Shown here: positions 1-7,576 of the stretch, piece after piece
How positions within the stretch are numbered: the stretch's first letter is position 1
How the letters are laid out: each line of letters starts with the position of its first letter
Assembly: GCA_027596945.1 (NCBI GenBank)
Contig: JADGJH010001438.1
Coordinates: 1 to 10,011, forward strand
Reading direction: 5' to 3'
Length of the DNA stretch: 10,011 bases
Source: Physocladia obscura
Taxonomy: Eukaryota > Chytridiomycota > Chytridiomycetes > Chytridiales > Chytriomycetaceae
Made by a program: the position numbers and the translations under genes
The notes under the pieces: model-generated
The model's input: only the letters and a program-made list of their open reading frames with translations
Told to the model about the DNA's origin: nothing
Database searches by the model: none

Positions 1-200
1 AATTAAAAACTCAGATTTTCTCACTTCTGAGTTTTGAAAACTCAGAAATTGGACATTTGGTGCAAAACTCTCAATAACAGCCTAAACAAAAAATTTTCAT
101 CAAAGGGTTGATTGGTGTTTTTTGAACATAATGCCATGGTAACTGCAAATATTATGATTATCGTGACTATCCAAAACTCGTATTTCTTTATGTGAATATG
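1..200. other. Non-coding sequence downstream of the MBOAT gene
   Basis: No open frame of convincing length or composition is visible on either strand. The stretch is AT-rich and lies 3' of the acyltransferase gene, which ends at 201 on the minus strand. It would hold that gene's 3' UTR. It contains a compact palindrome near the window edge, listed separately. Confidence 0.6.
25..47. repeat. Near-perfect palindrome with 11-bp arms, plus a third copy of the arm
   Basis: Positions 25-35 (TTCTGAGTTTT) are the exact reverse complement of 37-47, separated by one base. A further copy of the AAAACTCAGA arm lies at 6-15, so the central arm can pair with either flank. It could form a hairpin at the end of the acyltransferase transcript or be the edge of a larger inverted repeat outside the window. 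No function can be assigned. Confidence 0.6.
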
Positions 201-1504
201 TTAAATAAATATTTTAATAAATTCTAGTAAAGTTTCTGGTGTGGGAATAACATAAATTTGGTTTCCACAAATAGCAGGACCAACATACAAAGGCGAAGTG
301 AAGAGCAAGGCTGTCATTGTAACTTTGTCGAAATGAATAAATAATTAAAATTAAAATAAGAGAACACACCAAGCCAAGAAATGAAAGTCCCAAAAAACCC
401 ATGCCCCAACTTTTTTGAAAACCTGTCAGATTCTCAAGAAGATTTTGCAAAATTGACAGGACACCTTGCACAACAAAAAAAACAGCTGGCCAGCCAGTTG
501 GAGTCCAATCAAGCATCGAAACGTACAAAAATTCATGAATTAGACCAGAAATTGTAAAGACTGTCATTACAGAAATCAGAGTTGCTGTTTTTCTTGATAC
601 GCCTTTCCTGGATGCCAGTATGGAGAAAACTGGTTGGAAAACTAGTTTATGCAGCAACTGCGAGATTGGGAGGTTCCATCAGTTGGCCCACTGGCAAATA
701 AACACATAAATAAGATTAAAAAAAAGTTACTGCACAAAATCTTTCAACGAAGTTGCCCAAAGAGCATTATTAAATCCCGGGTTGAAAGAAATCCCTGCCA
801 CTTCACAAACAGGTAACTAAATAACATAGTGCGCAAAATTAATCGATCCATAAAATGAAACACCGAAGACAAAATAATCAAGGATTCTGCGGGATGTCTC
901 CCGAACATTCAACGATAACATTCGATCCGATGTGTCCACAAAGGGATACTTCTCAAAGTAAGCTCGTCCAACTGCAAACATAAGATAAAGAGTCAAAAAT
1001 TGTGAGCGAAGAGTTTGATAATATTGCGCTGTGCGATCTTTTTTCCTTAGTAAGATTAATTTTTTCCTGTTTTCTATCTGCCGTTGCTGTTTCCGCTGCC
1101 GTAAAACTTCTGAATCAAATGCACGGGTTGAATCGTTTTTACAAATTATTATGAATTCGGCGTATTCTTTGAGTGTCCATTTTGCTGAGAGGTGGTGTGG
1201 GTAGGTCGCAACTTCAAGAACTCGAAGAGTCAGATAAAATTGAAAAACACCTTTGACGGTAAGGTTGACAATGCGATTGGCGCATGGAAACATATTAGTG
1301 GTCAGTATAAGCGCAAGAGCGGTCCAGACAGTAGTAACAGAAGTCGGCGTTCGAGTGTTTGTGAGAAGCAAATAATGTGCCAAAAGTATTATAATAATTG
1401 CCCCCTGCAGTGTTTTTGTATCGAATTTAGACGGTAGTCCTGAAACCGAAGAAACAAACTATCGATAGTGCCGCCGGAAGCTCTGTAATTTCAATCTGAT
1501 GCAT
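201..1504 (-). CDS. Wax-synthase-like MBOAT acyltransferase gene, interrupted by two in-frame stops (possible pseudogene)
   Basis: Best model: exons 1504-1460, 1404-736, 690-366 and 310-201, introns of 55, 45 and 55 nt, giving 382 codons plus TAA. Members of this membrane-bound O-acyltransferase family esterify fatty acyl chains to alcohols in the ER membrane. Visible marks are several hydrophobic helices, FNPGFNN followed by ATSLKDFW (the wax-synthase signature region), and ISGLIHEF with the candidate catalytic His. The start ATG at 1504 is chosen because a GTTTGT...CTGCAG intron then enters the hydrophobic N terminus in frame. Two codons break the frame: TAG at 819-817, and TGA at 681-679 exactly where an Arg is expected in the FWxxRWN motif. 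Alternative in-frame introns (863-795; or acceptor at 659-658) would remove both stops but delete a membrane segment and the motif. Family call is firm; function and the last intron (weak donor GTTCTC) are uncertain. Confidence 0.72.
679..681 (-). other. In-frame TGA inside the FWxxRWN motif of the MBOAT gene
   Basis: The exon starting at 690 reads W-A-N-stop-W-N-L-P, where wax-synthase-like proteins carry W-x-x-R-W-N. A single C-to-T change (CGA to TGA) would explain it. TGA ends the Ist1 gene in this window normally, so reassignment of the codon is unlikely. Confidence 0.7.
817..819 (-). other. In-frame TAG in the MBOAT gene
   Basis: The reading frame reads AHYVI-stop-LPVCEVAG and continues directly into the conserved GISFNPGFNN segment with no change of frame. 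The stop therefore lies inside what looks like genuine coding sequence. CAG to TAG would explain it. The only GT-AG intron found that removes it in frame is 863-795 (69 nt), which also removes the neighbouring hydrophobic segment. Confidence 0.65.
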
Positions 1505-1549
1505 TTATTTCGATTGTGTTCAACTTTTATTTTGACATCATATTTTATT
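1504..1549 (-). promoter_or_regulatory. Three AATAAA poly(A) signals between the UBX-LRR stop and the MBOAT start
   Basis: On the minus strand AATAAA occurs at 1549-1544, 1531-1526 and 1509-1504. The first lies ten bases after the UBX-LRR stop codon. The last overlaps the proposed MBOAT start as AATAAATG. They are well placed for 3' end formation of the upstream gene, which would put the cleavage site at or inside the next gene. Such hexamers are common in AT-rich DNA, so use is inferred. Confidence 0.45.
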
Positions 1550-1558
1550 CTCTTCCCA

Positions 1559-4500
1559 TTACTCAACATCTTCTTCCATCAAATTCCAATCCGTAGGCGC
1601 ACTATCTGGCGTTTCAAGAGCAAATCGGATACCACGGCCAGTTTTGATTGCGTTATTCAGAGATACTCCAGCAAGTTGGGCCTCATGGTCCAGACGAGCC
1701 AAACAGCCTTCGAGAGTTTTTACCCCACTCCTTTCGACGTTGAGAGAAACAAGCTGGCTAAATCCTAGAATATATTAAATCAAACCAAATCGCATCAAAA
1801 AATAAAAATTACAAAATTTTAATAAAAGAAGTTTCAGATTGGATACCATGCAATCCTCGTCCGACACCCATTTCAGATATTGTAGTCCGAGACAAATTAA
1901 GCCTTTTCAATGTAAATCGAAACCGACACGTTCTGAATTGAAACAAGCCTATGTCCGTCAAGTTTGTTTCAGACAACGACAATACTTCCAAAAGACCCAT
2001 ATCTTTTTTAATTTGTTAACACAGATACACACACAAATCATTTGCGCTCACCAGAACAAGCAGCCACAACAGAATTTCCAACATTTGTCCGGTCCAGATT
2101 CAATTCTGAAAGCCCACTCAGCAAGGAAATTCCTCCACTTAAACAAGCCCCACTGATCCCTGTACCAGCAAGACTCAAAACTCGCAATGTATCAGACAGT
2201 CTCGAAATTCCAACCATTCCAGCGTCACTTAGATATACAAACCCATCCAACTCAAGTTTTGTTATTTTCATTGTGTCACTCCTGCTCCCTGTCGAAACAC
2301 TAGCCGACACCCCGCAAACTGCTTTAATTATCGAATCTACGCCAACCTCTCCGGCTCGTGGCAATTTCAGAATCTGCAGTTGTCTCATACGCGTGAGGAA
2401 TTCGCGCGTTCCTTTTCCAAACTCTTTTTTGGATGGCAATTCGATCTCCATTATGTTGTTGCCACCACCATCAGCACCGCCAGTCTCCAGAACAGCAACA
2501 GCAGAAGTAGCAGTAAAAATGCCACCAAAAAATTCTTGCTCAGTTCCAAGGCTGGCAGCCCCGCTTCCTGAAAAATCAACTCCAACAAGCTGCGACCCAA
2601 ATGTGCTGACTGTTGACAAGTCTAAATCTGTGAGCCCGACGATTCGGCTTAAATCAAGAACCTCCAGCGCCGCACATGCGCCAATAGGAGGGCATTTGAG
2701 TGGACATATCAGTGGACACCCTTGCAGACTGAGCTCACGCAGCGACGTATGTAATAGTATTTCGCTGAGATGTACAAAAGTATCTGCACTGGTAATTCCA
2801 GAGCATGCTGTCAGGTTGAGAGATTGCAGCGCCGGAACATCGTCGTTGGTAGCAAATAACGCGAGACCTCTGGATGTGATTTTCTTGACACGTGACATGT
2901 CTAAATTGGTAAGCGCAGATAATTCCAATAGATACGTAAATGCCTTATCAGTGATATGTTTAGTGTTGCTGATATTGAGTGTTTTCAAGTTGCGGCATGT
3001 GTGTAAGCTAAATATTCCTTCGTCAGTGATAACTTCGTTGCCTCTTAGTGTAAGAGAGATAAGACTTGCCCAGTGAGTTGTGCTGATTGTTTCAAGAAGC
3101 GAATCGGTCGCCAGAGTATATGAGCCCAAATTTAATGATTCGATTGGTGCAGCTTTCAATCGCAGAATGAATGAGTTATTGAAAATTCGTAATTTCACGC
3201 TTTCTTCAACAATTTTTTCGGTCATTCCTTGATTAAAGCGGCGTAAAGAAGCCAATTGGTGCTTTTGTAGAGCCTTTACACTTTTATTTTGAGAAAGAAG
3301 CTGTACTGAAGCCAATACAGCCAGATCCGATAAAGGTATTGCTGAACGACGTAAAGAAAATTTTCGATTTTCTTGCTGCTGTTGCTGTTGTTGCTGTTGC
3401 GTCCGTTGTCGTTGCTGTTGTAGTATAGTGCGGTTTTGAATTGCAGCAATTCTCGCAGCCCTTTCATCTGATGCAAAGTAAAATAAACAAAAAAAGAATA
3501 CACCATTAAAAACCAAAATTAAGCGTACCCAAAGGGGACAAACTGTGCGCCTGATTTTCACCACCAGTTTCTGCTTGTGTGGGTATTAATATTCCACCCA
3601 ATCTGTTACCAACAATATTTCTCTCAGCAGCACCTTCTTCAAACCCTCCAAATCCAGGTGGCATCGGCAACCCACCACCACGCCCAAAATCTCCTCTTGA
3701 TCCAACCCCTCTACCACGAGCACCGCCGGCACCCACACCCAGGACATGGCCAGGACCAAACACATTCGGCGGTGGACGAAATTGACCAAGACCAAACCCG
3801 CCAAAACCACGAGGAGGACCGCCACGACCTCGATGCACACCGCCAACTCCAGCCTGATTTCCCATCGCATTTGCAATTCCGGCAGCCCGATGATTTTCAG
3901 CTCCAGCACCCATAATATGACCCCCACCCAAAACATGCCCTTGTGGGGGATTGCCTTCGTCATGATCACTAATACCATCACCATCCTCAGTGGTAGTTTC
4001 ATTCTCGCCCCCATAATTATCATCTGCAGTCATATTATCGCCGCTATCAGTAGTATCCTCGTCTTCCGTATCAGTATTTTCGTCAATAGGAGCACCCTCA
4101 GACATATTAACATCAGCTTCCTCCACAATGAATGCAGCAGAAGAAGCAGAAACAACAGCAGCACCGTCAGCAACAATGGTTACCGGAGGCGCCGCATCAA
4201 GAAAAACAACATGCAGCGCAGCCGACGGGCAAAGGCCTGCGTCGCGCAGAGACTGACCGTTTCTGTTGCTGTTGACATCTGCGGCGGCGAGATGAATATC
4301 GCGCTCGTGCAACGAGAGCGACGGAAAGTGTGCATGCAACGCGATTGTTGCAGTTTGGGGGATGCGCAAAGATGCCGTGGTGGAACGGAGGAAATCAAAG
4401 AGGATCGCGACGGAAGCGGAGGCGGCGAATACGTGTTTGACAGAGACAGCGGCAGAAGGGGAAGCCGAAGATGGCAGACGGAACAGGATAGATGCAGTTT

Positions 4501-5143
4501 CTGGGGATTGTTCCGACGGTGGTGTTATTGTTGTTGTTGTGGTGGGGGTGGTTGCGATAGCCGGGAATCCGGTATTGTTATTTTCTTCATTATCGGCGGT
4601 GGTATTTTTATTATTATTGTTGTTGCTGCCTGTTGTATTAACTCTAGTTCGCTGTCGCTCGGCAAAAGTGGCGCGGTCGTCCTGAATTTGTTTTAGCAAC
4701 TTCTTTTTTTCGGCGTCCTGTGACTTTTTGAATGCATGCAGCCGTGCAATTTCCTGGCGCGCAACAAGGTCTGCATTGTCTTGCCGATGTGAAGTTCCAT
4801 AGCGCGACTCAATGGGAATGTTTGCAGTCTTTGAGTTTGCGGTTGAGTTACTCGCTTGGCCGTCGTTGGAATTCAATGACGGCGGATGCGTATTGTGATG
4901 ATTTTTTGAGTTAACTTTGTCGTTTCTTGCGATCGCTTCTTGGGTGACAGTGTTTGGCAGCCGCAGCACGGGTGCCCGAGAAACCATCATGTCCGTTGCT
5001 TCTTCACTTTCCATTTTCTGCAATGCAATCGCTAATTCAACCGCCTCATCAATACTCGCACATCTGGTTTCTGCTGCTGCCGACGCGGTTCGCGAACTAA
5101 ATCCAATTGTAATCAATTGTGAGTAGATCAAGTCCGCTTCCAT
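1559..5143 (-). CDS. UBA-UBX domain protein fused to a C-terminal LRR (AMN1-like) domain
   Basis: Exons 5143-3529, 3467-2052, 2002-1847 and 1764-1559 (introns 61, 49 and 82 nt, all phase 1) give 1130 aa ending in TAA. Layout: UBA-like helices at residues 3-45; basic, probably coiled segment 128-168 (LKKQ-type KKKLLKQIQDD); Asn/Thr linker 170-210; UBX fold about 216-316 (ILFRLP start, GLCPSAALHVVF end); acidic run 339-396; Gly/Arg-rich 401-500 with RGRGG boxes; nine consecutive Gln near 562-570; leucine-rich repeats about 645-1090 of the cysteine-containing AMN1/F-box-LRR type. UBX proteins recruit Cdc48/p97 to ubiquitylated cargo, while the LRRs would add a second binding surface. The Arg of the usual FPR loop is Ser (HFPS, about 273). 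A low-complexity insert interrupts the LRRs near 840-890. Domain calls are by eye; the UBX-LRR join rests on splice phase and the ERAARIAAIQNR bridge. Confidence 0.82.
3373..3426 (-). repeat. CAA/CAG trinucleotide tract encoding poly-Gln in the UBX-LRR gene
   Basis: On the coding strand an uninterrupted run of nine CAA/CAG codons occupies 3399-3373. It is preceded by CAA, CAG, CAA, CGA, CAA and CGG codons up to 3426. The tract sits just before the leucine-rich-repeat domain and probably acts as a flexible spacer between it and the UBX half. Mixed CAA/CAG use suggests an older, stabilised expansion. Confidence 0.8.
3468..3528 (-). other. Intron joining the UBX and LRR halves
   Basis: The 61-nt intron has donor GTACGC, a TTTTTAAT branch-like motif and acceptor TTGCATCAG. 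Both flanking exons are phase 1; removing it turns G plus AT into an Asp codon and keeps both long frames open. If retained, the upstream frame stops at TAA 3508-3506, giving a 545-aa UBA-UBX-Gly/Arg protein without leucine-rich repeats. Confidence 0.75.
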
Positions 5144-5169
5144 CGTTTTTCTTTATTTTATTTTTCAAT
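5144..5169 (-). promoter_or_regulatory. 26-bp spacer between Ist1 and the UBX-LRR gene with overlapping poly(A) signals
   Basis: On the minus strand the Ist1 stop TGA (5172-5170) is followed after seven bases by AATAAAATAAA (5162-5152), two overlapping poly(A) hexamers, and then by the UBX-LRR ATG at 5143. No room is left for a separate promoter. The transcripts must therefore overlap or be shared. Confidence 0.6.
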
Positions 5170-6573
5170 TCAAATTTTCCTTTTCAATGCCTCAAATCCT
5201 GATTTGACTTGTGAATAGGAGATTCTTTCAATAAAAAAAAAACAGATGAAACTTACTTTTGGCCAGAGCATCAAAATCAACGACTCCGCTGTTACTACCG
5301 TTATTGCCTCCCCCGTCTTGTGCTAATCCTCCAGCTCCAATTGTTCCTGATGATGCTGTAGATCCGATCACTGGCATTGTTGGCGTAAAAAGAGCTGCAT
5401 TAAGACTTGTTTCTGTAAATTGTGGCTGTTGCTGCTGTTGGTGCAATTGGTGTGTTTGTTGTTGATTTTGCTGATTTTGTGGTGGTTGTGATTGCAGCAG
5501 TTGCGGTGCTTGCTGTTGTTGTTGCTGTTGGTATGGTTGTTGGAGCTGCTGTTGATATAGTTGTTGTGGCTGCTGTTGATATAGTTGTTGTGGCTGCATA
5601 GCCTCCTGGATTCCAGCTGGATATAAAAAGTCGCCGTGTGAGATTCCCGATGGAGCAATGGGAACACCACTGAAAATTTATTACTCCTTGATCATACAAA
5701 TCAAAAATACTAACTTTAGCAAATCTTCACTTGGGTGGATCATTCCATCCCATTGCACGTTATAGGCGTTTGCAATAGTTTTCAGGTATTGGTCAACCAA
5801 AATAACGTCCGGAGCTTTAATATTGAGTTTGTGAACAACCTGTTATGAGTAGTCGAAAAATTTATAAATTGATAATCAAGGTGGTGGGAAAAAAATATAG
5901 AAACAGCAAAGAGCTTACTCTTGCATTTGCGCACTCATTTGCGTTTTGTTCAGCACCGTCCTGAAAGTCACGCCCAAATTTCAAAGCAAGTTGATCCCGA
6001 ACTTGACCTAATTCCTTAACATCCATTCTACGAGCAGCATATATAATTGTATTCACAGCCTCTTCTATGCCCTTATCGCATGTACTAAAAAAAGATTGAA
6101 TTATTATAAAAATATTGAACGCCCTCCTCACTCTGTTTTTTTTTCCAAATAGTCTCGCTTTTTTTTTTTTTTTCCACCATTATTATTTTTTTTTACTATT
6201 TTATGTTTACGTCATTTGTTCCAGTAATCCAAAGCGCGCAAGAAGGAGTTCGCAATATAGTTCGAGAATCTCCATAGCTTCAATATTAAAATCTTCGCGA
6301 ATGATATGTTCGACGCGAACACGGGCGCTGTCGTTTTTGCCTTGTTCCAAAAGATTAGCGATTTCGCGGCGTGCATTTTGGTTGAATGCAGTTTTTTTCT
6401 GCTGAATCAGTTTAAGTCTGTTGATGGCCAACTTGATTTGAACCTGTGAGCCCAAAGTGACCAGAGTCAATAATACATATACCCGGAATATAAGGGGGTG
6501 TAGAGGATGGAACATGGATATTTGAAGAAAAAAAACAAACCTTTGTTCTTGTCGGATTGAAAAGAGGCGGCAT
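5170..6573 (-). CDS. IST1: Ist1-family ESCRT-III regulator
   Basis: Six exons, 6573-6541, 6443-6211, 6084-5919, 5839-5715, 5669-5257 and 5198-5170, sum to 999 nt (332 aa plus TGA). Ist1 is an ESCRT-III-like helical protein that binds Did2/CHMP1 and the AAA-ATPase Vps4 and tunes multivesicular-body sorting. The domain covers about residues 1-185: the short first exon MPPLFNPTRTK, then VQIKLAINRLKLIQQKK, ARREIANLLEQGK, SARVRVEHIIRED, EAMEILELYCELLLARFG, and IYAARR with VKELGQVRDQL. Residues 210-270 are a Gln-rich linker. The last exon restores DFDALAKRFEALKRKI (317-332), which fits an MIT-interacting motif of the LxxRFxxLK kind that docks on Vps4. The intron 6210-6085 is the longest (126 nt) and rich in homopolymers. 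The start is the first ATG that splices in frame and matches the usual N terminus. Only 26 bp separate the stop from the next gene. Confidence 0.93.
5545..5597 (-). repeat. 24-bp tandem repeat in the Gln-rich linker of Ist1
   Basis: The 24-base unit at 5545-5568 is repeated exactly at 5569-5592, with five bases of a further unit at 5593-5597. It encodes an eight-residue Gln-rich period ending in a Tyr (QQLYQQQP type). Degenerate copies continue towards 5520, so the linker grew by tandem duplication. The reading frame is preserved because the unit is a multiple of three. Confidence 0.8.
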
Positions 6574-6948
6574 ATAGAATCAGTAAAATGGACTGGGACA
6601 AGCTTGTTTGACTGGACAGAACGATCCTAAAAAAAAAGAGACAATCAAAATCAGAGCAGACGATTGAAATAAAAGGAAAAATGCGAGATGGAATAATGAA
6701 TTCATACGGCGGCGGCAGCAAAAGATTTGGTGTTTCTTGATGGGTCGTTTTGGTTTGTTTGGCTTGTTTGGCGAATTGAAGATTTGAAGATTTGAATCGA
6801 TCAGAGAAACACAAAAACGGCAGCAACGCCAACACAAACAGCAACAACGCCAGCACGAAACGAGCACCGCCCGAGCCACCTCCGCGACGCACAGACGCAG
6901 CAGCAGGCAAGCGCTGGACTAGGATTGGGATCAGCATCCGGATCTGCA
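6574..6948. promoter_or_regulatory. Shared divergent promoter region between Ist1 and the Sfp1-like gene
   Basis: Ist1 is transcribed leftwards from this stretch and the zinc-finger gene rightwards. No convincing gene is seen in it. It contains a TTTG/TTGG-rich run (about 6747-6772), three tandem 8-mers (GAATTGAA then GATTTGAA twice, 6773-6796), and from about 6815 a CA/CAG-rich stretch typical of a transcribed fungal 5' leader. No TATA box stands out. The one open minus-strand frame here lacks a family signature and overlaps the Ist1 leader, so it was left out. Confidence 0.55.
6773..6796 (+). repeat. Three tandem 8-bp units in the divergent promoter
   Basis: GAATTGAA at 6773-6780 is followed by two identical copies of GATTTGAA at 6781-6788 and 6789-6796. 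The position between two divergent genes makes a protein-binding array possible, but simple replication slippage explains it equally well. Confidence 0.5.
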
Positions 6949-7576
6949 ATGAAGCCACTGCCCTTGAACCAACACGCGCAGAATAATACTCACGCGCATA
7001 CGCATACACATACTCAACACGCACTTTCGCGAAACAGTCTGCTGTCCGGCTGTCTATCTGCCACCACCACCTCCGCCACAACCGCCACCGCAGGCATAGA
7101 CACTGCAACCACTGCCGACAGCACCACCAACACCGTCACTACTAGTGACAATGCCCGAAACTCAACCACCGGCTCAACCACCGCACCACTAATAGCAACA
7201 ACAACGACACCGCCAGCAATACCTTTAGCTGCGCCTTCGCTCGCCGCTTCCTTTCGTCATCAAATGCCCTTCCTGTCTCCTCGGTTACGGGCTGTCGGCT
7301 CCCGCTCCCGTTCCCGTGCCGCCGCATCTTCGCGGGTCGGCAGCTACAACAACCACATGCTTCTTGCTTCAGCTGGTAGCGTTGACAAGGACTCGATGTA
7401 ATCATCCTCCGTTTCCCTTTTTTATTAGGCACTTTTCTGGATGTGATGTCATCTATCATCTAGATGTTTCAGAAAATTTTTTAAAGCCTGAAAATTTTCT
7501 TCCTTTCTTTTACTAATTGACTTATCTACTATCTTTCTTTATTCCCTGTTATTTTTTCCCTTTCGATTGTGACAGA
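6949..7576 (+). other. Low-complexity leader of the Sfp1-like gene: 5' UTR with intron, or an extra N-terminal exon
   Basis: From ATG 6949 a frame stays open to TAA 7399-7401 and encodes about 150 residues rich in Thr, Ala and Ser with a His/Thr run. It matches no family I recognise. A donor-like GTAATC begins at 7399, TACTAAT (a strong branch-point match) lies near 7511, and GTGACAG ends at 7575. Splicing 7399-7575 joins this frame in phase to the ATG at 7577 (TCG-ATA-ATG). The stretch is therefore either a spliced 5' UTR with an upstream reading frame, or a real N-terminal extension. I favour the first because the downstream MAMA... start resembles fungal homologues. Confidence 0.45.

Noticed and set aside
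679..819. Reassigned genetic code (TAG and TGA as sense codons)
   Set aside because: TGA ends Ist1 precisely where family proteins end, and no other coding exon in the window needs an in-frame TAG or TGA. A local lesion is simpler.
817..825. A 9-nt micro-intron GTTATTTAG removing the TAG
   Set aside because: It would be in frame, but nine bases is far below any workable spliceosomal intron.
1405..1504. Frameshift near the N terminus of the MBOAT gene
   Set aside because: The ATG at 1504 and the downstream frame differ by one base, but a 55-nt GTTTGT...CTGCAG intron (1459-1405) restores phase. Ist1 uses the same GTTTGT donor, so no frameshift is needed.
3506..3564. Two overlapping genes: a UBX gene ending at 3506 and an LRR gene starting at 3564
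   Set aside because: The LRR frame has no ATG there (it begins with GTG and runs open from an upstream stop). A phase-matched intron with good acceptor joins the frames, and all later joins keep phase.
2042..4696. Long plus-strand frames opposite the UBX-LRR gene (344 and 316 codons)
   Set aside because: They are antisense shadows of strongly biased coding sequence, contain no recognisable family, and lack splice or start support.
5398..5600. CRISPR-like or satellite array
   Set aside because: The repeats are in-frame CAG/CAA codon expansions inside an Ist1 exon, with no spacer structure.
6580..7459. Minus-strand frames in the divergent promoter and leader
   Set aside because: Composition is Cys/Arg/Leu/Phe-biased complement of CA-rich leader DNA. 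No family resemblance, and they collide with the Ist1 5' end.
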